From Bacteroidales bacterium (lineage in GTDB: Bacteria > Bacteroidota > Bacteroidia > Bacteroidales > Muribaculaceae), in NCBI GenBank assembly GCA_020860515.1, contig JAJBUG010000027.1:19761-83760 (forward strand): a DNA stretch of 64,000 bases. Reading direction: 5' to 3'. Below the pieces are notes generated by a model. The model did no database searches. It saw nothing but the letters and a program-made list of their open reading frames with translations, and was not told the DNA's origin. How positions within the stretch are numbered: position 1 is the first letter of the stretch; each line of letters begins with the position of its first letter. This document shows, piece by piece, positions 52,649-60,585 of this stretch. Position numbers and translations under genes: made by a program.

Positions 52649-54416
52649 GAAGAAAATACCTTACGGATTGGACAATTATGAAGTGATAATCACTCAAGAT
52701 TATTATTATATTGATAAGACAAAGTATATTCGCACTGTGGAGGAGCAATGCAACTTTGTGTTATTAGTGCGTCCTCGCCGTATGGGTAAGAGCTTGTTTA
52801 CAAATATGTTAATGGCATATTATGACATTAACAAAAGAGACCAATTCAACACCCTATTTGGACATTTGGAAATCGGTGATGCCCCCACTGAATGGGCAAA
52901 TAAATTCGTTGTACTCAAGCTTGACTTCTCTCAAATCGGGGGTCCCGTTGAACATCTGCCTCAAGAGTTCACCCAATATTGTTTTATAAAGCTTGAAGAC
53001 TTCTTTGATCATTATCAGAATCTTTATTCCAACGAGGAAAGAGATAAGGTGATGAAGATTAACAATATAACCCAAGCAATAGTGCGGTTGGTTGACATCT
53101 CAAAAATGAAGGGTCTCCATACTTATCTTTTCATTGATGAATATGACAATTTCACCAACACTATTCTTGCAGCTCGTGGTGTAAAAGCTCACGAAGCTGT
53201 AACTCATGGCGATGGTTTTTATCGTCAGTTCTTCAAAGGCTGCAAGGGGACATTTGAACGCATTTTTATGACTGGAGTTTCTCCTGTTACCTATGATGAT
53301 TTGACTTCGGGTTTTCACATAGCGGATGTGGTAGCCCTATCACCTCTCTTCAACCAAGCCATTGGAGTGACTGAGATAGAGCTGCGAAAAGTGATAGAAT
53401 ATTATCAAAACGAAGGAGCTATCACACGTGACACCGACGATATAATCCAGGAAATTAAACCTTGGTATGACAACTTCTGTTTTTCCAGCCGAAGTTATGG
53501 CATAGAACCTACCATCTACAATACAGATATGGTACTTCGATATTTGAGAACCTTAATCACGGAGAAGCAATCGCCCGAAGTAATGGTGGATTATGCAGCA
53601 CGAGTAGATTACAAGAAACTTGACCATCTTGTGTTGGCTGAGGATCTTACCAATAGGGAGGAAAGAATACGTATTGTGCATGAAATATGTGCCAAAGGAT
53701 ACACACTTGGTGATGTAATGCCTGAGTTTCCGGCTCGCGACTGCGGCGACGAGCGCAACTTCAAAAGTATGCTTTACTATTATGGCACTCTTACCTACGG
53801 AGGCCGTGAAGACGGCATGGCTCGCCTTATTGTTCCAAATAAGAATATGGGTGACCTATATTTGGACTATATGCTAAAGATAACCCAAGACGAAGGGTTC
53901 CCTCTAAGGGATAAATACAAAAAATTAGATCAGGCTATTAAAGAAGCCGCAATCAATGGGAAATGGGAGGCATTAGTGAATGTTTTAGGCAGTATTTGTT
54001 ATGATTATTCCAGCACACGCAATGCCATTCGCGGTGAATGGGATATTCAAGGCTTCCTACGAGGATTGCTTTGCCTTAATCGCTTCTACGACATTTGGCC
54101 AGAGTTGGAATTAGGGCATGGATTCAATGACATCCTATTGGTGCCCCGAGAAACATCGGATTGCCCTACTCGTCATAGCTATATTATCGAGGTAAAGTAT
54201 CTTAAAGCCAAATCTAAGAGCAATAAATTTGAAACATCTAAAGAAGACAAAGCCGTTTCTGAGAAGATTCATGATGCCTGCACCCAACTTCAGCAATACA
54301 TCTCGGATCATCATTTAGAGGATAACGCACTTTTGCGCCATACACCCCTAACGGCCCTCTACCTAATTTTCCGTGAACACACCCTGGTGGCTTATGGTGA
54401 ATACAAGGCAAAATAA
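52647..54416 (+). CDS. AAA-ATPase-like protein with C-terminal PD-(D/E)XK nuclease domain (copy B)
   Basis: The 589-residue protein has the same plan as the gene before it: LLVRPRRMGKSLFTNMLMAY (Walker A-like), YLFIDEYDNFTN (Walker B), and a C-terminal nuclease core with DILLVPRETSDCPTRHSYII and EVKYLK (D..ExK), plus the C-terminal motif TALYLIFREHTLVAYGE. Residue identity to copy A looks low, so it is not a recent duplicate. It starts within a 19-bp tandem duplication and is closed by the hairpin at 54440. Confidence 0.93.
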   Translation: MKKIPYGLDNYEVIITQDYYYIDKTKYIRTVEEQCNFVLLVRPRRMGKSLFTNMLMAYYDINKRDQFNTLFGHLEIGDAPTEWANKFVVLKLDFSQIGGPVEHLPQEFTQYCFIKLEDFFDHYQNLYSNEERDKVMKINNITQAIVRLVDISKMKGLHTYLFIDEYDNFTNTILAARGVKAHEAVTHGDGFYRQFFKGCKGTFERIFMTGVSPVTYDDLTSGFHIADVVALSPLFNQAIGVTEIELRKVIEYYQNEGAITRDTDDIIQEIKPWYDNFCFSSRSYGIEPTIYNTDMVLRYLRTLITEKQSPEVMVDYAARVDYKKLDHLVLAEDLTNREERIRIVHEICAKGYTLGDVMPEFPARDCGDERNFKSMLYYYGTLTYGGREDGMARLIVPNKNMGDLYLDYMLKITQDEGFPLRDKYKKLDQAIKEAAINGKWEALVNVLGSICYDYSSTRNAIRGEWDIQGFLRGLLCLNRFYDIWPELELGHGFNDILLVPRETSDCPTRHSYIIEVKYLKAKSKSNKFETSKEDKAVSEKIHDACTQLQQYISDHHLEDNALLRHTPLTALYLIFREHTLVAYGEYKAK

Positions 54417-54439
54417 AATACTTCGTCAATCATAAATGA

Positions 54440-54477
54440 AATCGGCTATGCTCGACGGTGAGCATAGCCGATTTTGT
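54440..54477. terminator. terminator hairpin, GGCTATGC-type family
   Basis: AATCGGCTATGCTC and GAGCATAGCCGATT form a perfect 14-bp stem followed by TTGTTAT. It lies between convergent genes and could stop both. Confidence 0.8.
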
Positions 54478-54484
54478 TATGGGG

Positions 54485-55222
54485 TTATAGGGGCTTGAGG
54501 GCTTGCATTACTTGGGGGAGCTGGCGCTGCCACCAGGGCCAGTCGTGGTCGCAGTCGTAGCCCCAATAGTCGAACCATGCCGGCACATGCTTCTCGGCTA
54601 AGATGCGGTCCATCTCGCGGGTGCTCCACAGGGTATCCTCCTCCCAGCGGCCCTGCCCAATCACAAACACAATCTTGCGCTGGCGATAAAGCTGCATCCA
54701 TGGATGATCCTCGGGCATATTGGCAAGGAAATCCTGCGGTGAATTGGCATAGGTGAGGTCGTCGTGATAGTTGGGGAAACTATAATTCGAATGATAGAGG
54801 CCAGACATAGCGATGAGCGTATCGAACAGGTCAGGACGGCGGAAGAAGAAATTGGCTGCATGGTAAGCACCCATCGAGCAGCCAGTGACCATGCAGGTCT
54901 CGCCCGGCCATCGCTGGATATTGGGCAGAAGCTCTTCGATTATGTACCAGAACCAGCGCTCGTGCTGCTCAATGCGCCAGCGCGGATCGCCGTTCATATT
55001 GCTGAGAGTCTCCCAATCTATGCCATCAACACACACCACCCGCAGCTTGCCAGCTTCGATCCATGGCGTGAGCACATGGATCATGCCGCGCTCGGCAAAG
55101 TCGTAATAGCGCCCATCCTGACTGGGGAAAGCTATCATCGTGTGGCCATCGTGGCCAAATATTTTGTACTCCATGTCGCGGTTGAGCTGGCGACTGTACC
55201 ATTTGTGATATTCTACATTCAT
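54485..55222 (-). CDS. putative alpha/beta-hydrolase esterase
   Basis: The 245-residue cytoplasmic protein belongs to the esterase-D-like alpha/beta hydrolases. It has the nucleophile elbow TGCSMGAYHA (GxSxG) at about residue 116, FDTLIAMSGLYH, an Asp region and a His near CDHDWPWWQ at the end. The start MNVEYHKWYSRQLNRDMEYK has no signal. It is the last gene of a unit with an ATP-grasp ligase and an S51 peptidase. Such enzymes hydrolyse small esters or thioesters; the substrate is unknown. Confidence 0.85.
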   Translation of the reverse strand: MNVEYHKWYSRQLNRDMEYKIFGHDGHTMIAFPSQDGRYYDFAERGMIHVLTPWIEAGKLRVVCVDGIDWETLSNMNGDPRWRIEQHERWFWYIIEELLPNIQRWPGETCMVTGCSMGAYHAANFFFRRPDLFDTLIAMSGLYHSNYSFPNYHDDLTYANSPQDFLANMPEDHPWMQLYRQRKIVFVIGQGRWEEDTLWSTREMDRILAEKHVPAWFDYWGYDCDHDWPWWQRQLPQVMQALKPL

Positions 55223-55322
55223 AAGAAAATTACAAATTACAAGTTACAAATGACAAACTGATGCCCTGAATCCAAATCCCAAACTTAGCGAAGCGATTTC
55301 ATCGAAGCTTGCTGAGATAATC

Positions 55323-56520
55323 CTAAATCCTATCTTCAATGTCGTGGATAAACTGGTCCATTTCCTCTTCGGTGGCGAAACGGGCGATGTAGCTCTGATT
55401 GCCCATGGCTCCCGACAGGGCATCTGGCACGCGGTCGGTTTGCTTGAGAGCGTAGCCATATTTCTCGAGCATGGCCTTGTGGTCAAGGCGGTATTTCACA
55501 TTGTCGCGACGTCCAGCGAACACGCAATAGAAATTCTGATGGCTTTCGGGCACCAAGGTGCTGTCGAAAGCAATCATGTCGGCCCATATCTTATAAACAT
55601 CGGTGCTGTGGGCATAGTTGATCATATCGGGGGTAAATCCGCCGCCAGGACGCATATTCACCTCAAGTGCCACGAAATCGCCGGGGTTGCCAAGGCCGCG
55701 GTGGGCACGGTCGAGGCGGAAAAATTCGAGATGCACAAAGCGGCTCTTCACCCCGAAAGCCTTGATAGTTTGACGGCCCCAGAAACGCAGGTTCTCGTTC
55801 ATATCCTTCTCCACATGATAGATAGAATCGAGATTCTTCTCTACGATGTCGGCTATCGAAGGTGGGCAGATGCTCCAGCTTTCGAATAGGGGGGTGACCC
55901 TTGCTGTCGATGATGGCATCGTAGTCGCAGATGTTGCCAGTCACAAACTCCTCGATCACATACTTGTCGGCATGTTCGGCCTCGTTGAAGAAAGCTTCCA
56001 AATCATCGTCATCTACGATTTTGAAAGTGCCCACAGCTCCAACGCCCACGTCAGGCTTGGCGAAGAGCGGATAGCCAGCATCCTTGGCGAATTTCTTCAC
56101 GGCCTCGATGCCTTCGTTGCTCTTTATTTGGCGAGCGGTGCGGATACCGCCGAGGGCATAGTATTTCTTCATCTCCGACTTCTCCTTGATTGCGTGTATG
56201 CCATCGAGCTTGATGCCAGTGTTGACATTGAAGTCGGTGCGCAGGCGCGCATCCTGCTCAAGCCAATACTCATTGTTTGACTCAATCCAATCAATCCTGC
56301 CATATTTCCAAGCGAAATAAGCGGTGGCGCGATACACCTCATCGTAGTTCTCGAGGTTACTTACCTTAAAATATTCAGTCAGGGCAGCTTTTAGCTGAGG
56401 CTTGAGTTCGTGGTAATGCTGGTCGCCGATGCCAAGCACGGTGACTCCATTCTGATGCAGAGCATTGGCAAACTTCCAAGCCGCATCAGGGAAATTGGGG
56501 GAGATATATACAAAATTCAT
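55323..56520 (-). pseudogene. ATP-grasp carboxylate-amine ligase gene, frameshifted
   Basis: The first part (MNFVYISPNFPDAAWKFANA, with KYYALGGIRTARQI and AGYPLFAKPDVGVGAVGTF) and the second (PLFESWSICPPSI, FVALEVNMRPGGGFTPDMIN) are in different frames. Together they give a normal ATP-grasp protein of about 400 residues: Lys and Glu ATP contacts, then EVNMRPGG with metal ligands. The break is at a C6 run (minus strand; G6 at 55889-55894), where five C would restore the frame. A sequencing or assembly slip is as likely as a real mutation. The ligase probably joins a carboxylate to an amine; it lies between an esterase gene and an S51 peptidase gene. Confidence 0.8.
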
Positions 56521-56560
56521 TCCGTAACAATAATTATATAGGTTAGAGAAAAATTGAAGG

Positions 56561-57304
56561 TTAAATGCTGTAAAGACGGCCTGAAGGGTAGAGCCGTCGG
56601 CGTTCGCCATTTCGGCATATCCGCTTGAGATGGCCATCGCGCATTCGATAGGCTTCGCCGCAGAGATAGGTGCCACCGTTCTTTATCATAAAATACGATC
56701 CATCGGGGAGGCAATATACAGGGTGTTGCTGACTATGCTCTGCCACGATGTCGCGCACCAGACGCTTGCCATCAAGGCGTGCTCGGCGCAATTGTTGGAA
56801 GTGGGGCAGGATATTGACCTCGGTAAGGCCGAGGCCATCGGTATAAACCTCATATTCTGGGTCAAGGCTTTCGCCTTTGAGCTCGGGAGGTCCGTAAACA
56901 TTGGTAGCACAGTTCATCGACCCAGCGCTGATGCCCATTATCACTCCATCCCAGCCATGAAGCAAATCTTTTAGGTGGATATCCTTAAAGAATGCGTTTT
57001 CGGTGGGCACGTGGCCACCGCATAGTATGATGAAGTTGGCATCCTGGATAATGCGAGAGGCATATTTTTCGGTGCGCCGGTCGATGACCTCGAAGTGCGA
57101 GAAGGCTAAATTGGCATCTTCAAAGCACTCGCGCGTCTCCCAAGCCATACGGTCGGTAATTTCTACATCATCTGGGAATGAACTGACCATGGCACAGCGG
57201 ATTGGCCGCTTCAGCGCGGCGCTGAGGGCGCTTACGAAGCCGTTGGCTGGATTCAGTGGTCCTGCCCATCCCAATGTGTGGCTGCTTGTGAGAAAAATGG
57301 TCAT
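56561..57304 (-). CDS. S51-type peptidase (dipeptidase E / cyanophycinase relative)
   Basis: The 247-residue protein has the S51 signature VIMGISAGSMNCATN (catalytic Ser, about residue 123) and the flanking LCGGHVPTENAFF and GLTEVNILPHFQ. S51 enzymes cleave Asp-X dipeptides (PepE) or cyanophycin peptides. The start at 57304 is preceded by a TAACTTTG box. It is first in a unit with an ATP-grasp ligase and an esterase, so the three may act on the same small peptide-like compound. Confidence 0.9.
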   Translation of the reverse strand: MTIFLTSSHTLGWAGPLNPANGFVSALSAALKRPIRCAMVSSFPDDVEITDRMAWETRECFEDANLAFSHFEVIDRRTEKYASRIIQDANFIILCGGHVPTENAFFKDIHLKDLLHGWDGVIMGISAGSMNCATNVYGPPELKGESLDPEYEVYTDGLGLTEVNILPHFQQLRRARLDGKRLVRDIVAEHSQQHPVYCLPDGSYFMIKNGGTYLCGEAYRMRDGHLKRICRNGERRRLYPSGRLYSI

Positions 57305-57332
57305 TTTTGCTATTGGGTTTGTTTTAAAGTTG

Positions 57333-57340
57333 CAAAGTTA
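57333..57340 (-). promoter_or_regulatory. -7 box of the S51/ATP-grasp/esterase unit
   Basis: The minus strand reads TAACTTTG, 29 bases before the S51 start. Confidence 0.6.
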
Positions 57341-57563
57341 CTGCTTTTTTCCCATTTTCCCTCACATTTTGTAATATCTTAGTCAAAAATATCGAGGATT
57401 ATCAAATTGCCAATGTGACAAAATATTAAAATTTTGCAACAGAATAAGGAAATGAGACAGGAAATGTACAAATTAGGTCGTAATGACAAAATGCTATAAA
57501 ATAAGGGCTTAAATTAGAAAAAATCTATAAAATTTAAAATTTAATGATATTTTGTAAAATTTA

Positions 57564-57595
57564 TTTGGTAGTTTCAGGAAAAGTGTATAACTTTG
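57564..57595 (+). promoter_or_regulatory. promoter of the OMP-GlnK-Amt cluster
   Basis: TTTG at 57564-57567 and TAACTTTG at 57588-57595 match the Bacteroidetes -33 and -7 boxes. The leader to 57746 is about 140 nt and holds CCTTGT/ACAAGG (a small hairpin) and TTTCTAAGGTTT twice (57640 and 57713), so a leader-type control is possible. The rest of 57305-57745 shows no gene. Confidence 0.55.
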
Positions 57596-57745
57596 CGTCG
57601 TGATAATAACAAATCCCTCTCTGGGGGTTTCCAAGTACATTTCTAAGGTTTGCTATACTTACTAAAGGTTAATTACGATTCCTTGTGTTTCCAACAAGGT
57701 ACAATTTCTATTTTTCTAAGGTTTCACTATTTTAATTAAAGAGTT

Positions 57746-58480
57746 ATGAAAAAGATTGTATTAGGTGTTATCATTGGTGCTGCAGCCTTGTGGCTGGCAC
57801 CAGAGGCGATGGCGGAGGTCACCGTCGCCTCAGAGGGCGACTTCGAGGCCTCGGTCTCTGCTGATTTGGTCACCAGCTACGTATGGCGCGGCCAAGAACT
57901 CGGAGGCTTCAGCGTGCAGCCAGGCGTTAGCATCGCCTACAAGGGCCTCAGCCTCAGTGCTTGGGGCTCGACCAGCATCGAGGACAAATGGAACCGCGAG
58001 GTGGATTTCACCCTTGCCTATGCTGTGAAAGGTTTCACAATTGGCGTGACCGACTATTGGTTCTCACGCACAGGCGACGGCGAGACTGCTCGCTACTTCA
58101 GCTACGGCGCACACAATCCCTACAACTCGCATGTGTGGGAAGGCCATGTAGGCTATGATTTCGGTCCATTGGCTATCGACTGGTACACAAATTTTGCCGG
58201 TTGCGACGGCGTGACCCATAAAGGCAAGCGTGCCTACTCATCGTTTGTCGAGCTTACTGTCCCATTCTCAGGCCTTGGGCTTGATTGGGAACTGAAAGGA
58301 GGAGCATCGCCATACTGCACAAGCTTCTACAACGCCAACGGATTCGCAGTTACCGAGGCAGCCCTTAAGGCTGCAAAGACAGTCAAGCTTAGCGAAGCCA
58401 TCACATTCCCCGCGTGGGTACAAATAGCAGTCAACCCCAGAAACTCGGATATATACCTGGTAGCTGGGGTTTCTTTTTGA
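57746..58480 (+). CDS. porin-like outer-membrane protein
   Basis: The 244-residue protein has a signal peptide (MKKIVLGVIIGAAALWLAPE, cleavage after AMA) and an even pattern of beta strands: FEASVSADLVTSYVWRGQEL, YKGLSLSAWGSTS, IGVTDYWFSRTG, ending IYLVAGVSF. TSYVWRGQ is shared with TorF-type outer-membrane proteins of Bacteroidetes. Its position before GlnK and Amt suggests a role in nitrogen acquisition or at least shared regulation. Confidence 0.85.
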   Translation: MKKIVLGVIIGAAALWLAPEAMAEVTVASEGDFEASVSADLVTSYVWRGQELGGFSVQPGVSIAYKGLSLSAWGSTSIEDKWNREVDFTLAYAVKGFTIGVTDYWFSRTGDGETARYFSYGAHNPYNSHVWEGHVGYDFGPLAIDWYTNFAGCDGVTHKGKRAYSSFVELTVPFSGLGLDWELKGGASPYCTSFYNANGFAVTEAALKAAKTVKLSEAITFPAWVQIAVNPRNSDIYLVAGVSF

Positions 58481-58491
58481 TTAATCATTAA

Positions 58492-58564
58492 GGATTTGGG
58501 ATTTGGGTTTTAGGATTTGGAAACAAATCTTATTTCCCAAACCCAAATCCCAAACTCCAAATCC
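58492..58564. repeat. G/T-rich inverted repeat between OMP and glnK
   Basis: TTTGGGATTTGGGTTT (58495-58510) and its exact complement AAACCCAAATCCCAAA (58539-58554) form a 16-bp stem. The left arm has G-tracts (GGG twice, GG twice). Confidence 0.8.
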
Positions 58565-58573
58565 AATTATTTT

Positions 58574-58930
58574 ATGAAAAAGATTGAAGCAATCATCCGC
58601 AAGACAAAGTTTGAGGATGTGAAAGAGGCCCTGTTGGCTGCTGACATCGAATGGTTCTCATATTTCGAGGTGCGCGGCGTGGGCAAGACGCGACAGGCTC
58701 GCATCTATCGTGGCGTAATGTACGACACCAGCGCCATCGAGCGCATACAGATGTCAATCGTTGTGCGTGACATCAATGTAGAGAAAACAGTAAAGGCAAT
58801 TATTTCCGCTGCTCAGACGGGAGAGATTGGCGATGGCCGCATCTTCGTCCTGCCGGTGGAGGATGCCATCCGTATCCGCACTGGCGAGCGCGGCGACATT
58901 GCTCTCTACAACGCCGAAAAAGCAAAATGA
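58574..58930 (+). CDS. glnK: P-II nitrogen regulatory protein
   Basis: The 118-residue protein starts at 58574 (MKKIEAIIRKTKFEDVKEAL), the usual P-II start; 19 earlier codons in the same frame do not fit. T-loop and nucleotide motifs include ARIYRGVMYD, TAQTGEIGDGRIFVLPV-like AAQTGEIGDGRIFVL and IRIRTGERGD. The T-loop Tyr is present, so uridylylation is possible if a GlnD exists. It binds 2-oxoglutarate, ATP and ADP, and controls Amt, whose gene overlaps it by 4 bases. Confidence 0.95.
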   Translation: MKKIEAIIRKTKFEDVKEALLAADIEWFSYFEVRGVGKTRQARIYRGVMYDTSAIERIQMSIVVRDINVEKTVKAIISAAQTGEIGDGRIFVLPVEDAIRIRTGERGDIALYNAEKAK

Positions 58931-60315
58931 ACCATTTAAAATTGAATGTTATGAAACGCATATCTTATAAAGGCCTACTGCTAATGGCCTGCTTGCTGGC
59001 CGCGCCTGCCGTAATGGCCGAGGGACCTGGCACCGACAACCTCCCTGACCCTAACGAAACTGTGGCTCAGCTCTCCAACGGCCTCAACACAGTGTGGATG
59101 CTGTTGGCAGCCATGTTAGTATTCTTCATGCAGCCAGGCTTTGCTTTGGTTGAGGCTGGTTTCACTCGCACCAAAAACACAGCCAACATCTTGATGAAGA
59201 ACTTCGTGGATTTCATGGTTGGAGCTCTGCTGTTCTGGTTTATCGGCTTTGGCTTTATGTTCGGCGATGGTGGCTTCCTGGGCACTCCACATCTCTTTGA
59301 CTATTCATTCTGGACTGGCGACGGGCTGCCATCGGCTGGCTTCTTGGTGTTCCAGACAGTGTTCTGCGCTACGGCTGCTACCATCGTGTCAGGAGCAATG
59401 GCTGAGCGCACCAAATTCTCGATGTACCTTGTATATACGGTATTGATTTCTGTATGCATCTATCCTATATCTGGCCACTGGACATGGGGTGGAGGATGGC
59501 TGATGAATGGCGAAGAAGGTTCGTTCATGATGGAGACTTTTGGTACTCCGTTCCATGACTTCGCTGGCTCTACTATCGTTCACTCTGTGGGCGGTTGGAT
59601 TGCCTTGATTGGCGCTGCCATTCTTGGTCCGCGCATTGGCAAATATGGCAAGCATGGTGAGTCAAAAGCTATTCCAGGTCACAATCTTACGATTGCTGCT
59701 CTTGGCGTATTTATCCTTTGGTTCGGATGGTTCGGCTTCAACCCTGGTTCACAGCTCGCAGCAGCCACCCCTGATGATCAGGTAGCAATCTCTACTGTAT
59801 TCTTGACCACCAACTTAGCTGCTTGTGCTGGCGGATTTGTAGCTCTGATGTTGAGCTGGATCAAATATGGCAAGCCATCGCTTTCGCTTACCCTCAACGG
59901 CATTTTGGCAGGACTTGTAGGCATCACTGCTGGTTGCGACGCAGTGCCGGCATGGGCTGCAGTGTGCATCGGTGCCATTTGCGGATGCGTAATGATTTAC
60001 GCTGTTGAGTTTATCGACCAAGTGCTTAAGATTGATGATCCTGTGGGTGCCAGCTCAGTGCATGGCGTGTGTGGTTTCCTCGGCACTATCCTTACAGGGC
60101 TCTTTGCCACCGAGGGTGGTCTCTTCCTTGGAGGAGGCTGGGGTATGTTCTTCGCTCAGCTATTCGGAGCCGTGGTTGTTGGCGGCTGGGCCGCTCTTAT
60201 GGGCTTCGTCATCTTCAAGGGACTTGACATGATTCACGGTTTGCGCGTGCCGCACCGCATCGAAGAGGAAGGCCTCGACATCTACGAGCACGGCGAAAGC
60301 GCATACAACTTATAA
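58927..60315 (+). CDS. amtB: ammonium transporter
   Basis: The 462-residue membrane protein has a signal-like first segment and about 11 transmembrane helices of the Amt/MEP family: MQPGFALVEAGFTRTKN, the SGHWTWGGGWL and FAGSTIVHSVGGWIALIGA segments with the twin-His region, and SSVHGVCGFLGTI. The start overlaps the glnK stop by 4 bases, so coupling is likely. GlnK can block this channel when nitrogen is plentiful. A strong terminator follows. Confidence 0.96.
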   Translation: MNHLKLNVMKRISYKGLLLMACLLAAPAVMAEGPGTDNLPDPNETVAQLSNGLNTVWMLLAAMLVFFMQPGFALVEAGFTRTKNTANILMKNFVDFMVGALLFWFIGFGFMFGDGGFLGTPHLFDYSFWTGDGLPSAGFLVFQTVFCATAATIVSGAMAERTKFSMYLVYTVLISVCIYPISGHWTWGGGWLMNGEEGSFMMETFGTPFHDFAGSTIVHSVGGWIALIGAAILGPRIGKYGKHGESKAIPGHNLTIAALGVFILWFGWFGFNPGSQLAAATPDDQVAISTVFLTTNLAACAGGFVALMLSWIKYGKPSLSLTLNGILAGLVGITAGCDAVPAWAAVCIGAICGCVMIYAVEFIDQVLKIDDPVGASSVHGVCGFLGTILTGLFATEGGLFLGGGWGMFFAQLFGAVVVGGWAALMGFVIFKGLDMIHGLRVPHRIEEEGLDIYEHGESAYNL

Positions 60316-60394
60316 GATAACAGGATAAAAGGATATCAGGATTTTCCTTACTGTCTTAAAACTGAAAAAACGTTTCTTTTTTACCTTTACCGTC

Positions 60395-60437
60395 AGCGGG
60401 CCGGCCTCCATTGCGTGGATGCTGGCCCGCTTTTATT
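60395..60437 (+). terminator. terminator after amtB
   Basis: AGCGGGCC and GGCCCGCT form a stem with a 21-base loop, followed by TTTTATTT. Confidence 0.8.
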
Positions 60438-60522
60438 TCCTAAAATTAGGAAATAGTCACCCTCAGCCACCATTGTAACTAAGAAAGACATAAAATTATT
60501 TGGATATTAGGGATTAAATTAT

Positions 60523-60530
60523 TAACTTTG
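60523..60530 (+). promoter_or_regulatory. -7 box of the 60585-61721 ATPase gene
   Basis: TAACTTTG, 55 bases before the start codon; TTTGG near 60500 is in -33 position. Confidence 0.55.
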
Positions 60531-60540
60531 CAATTATTTA

Positions 60541-60585
60541 ATAGTGAATAATTCGATGGTGAATAATTCGATAGTGAATAATTTA
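60541..60585. repeat. 15-bp repeat in three copies in the ATPase leader
   Basis: ATAGTGAATAATTCG, ATGGTGAATAATTCG and ATAGTGAATAATTTA are in tandem and end at the start codon. Confidence 0.9.

Noticed and set aside
60541..60585. Triple repeat considered as a small CRISPR array
   Set aside because: The units are 15 bases with no spacers and lie in a gene leader.
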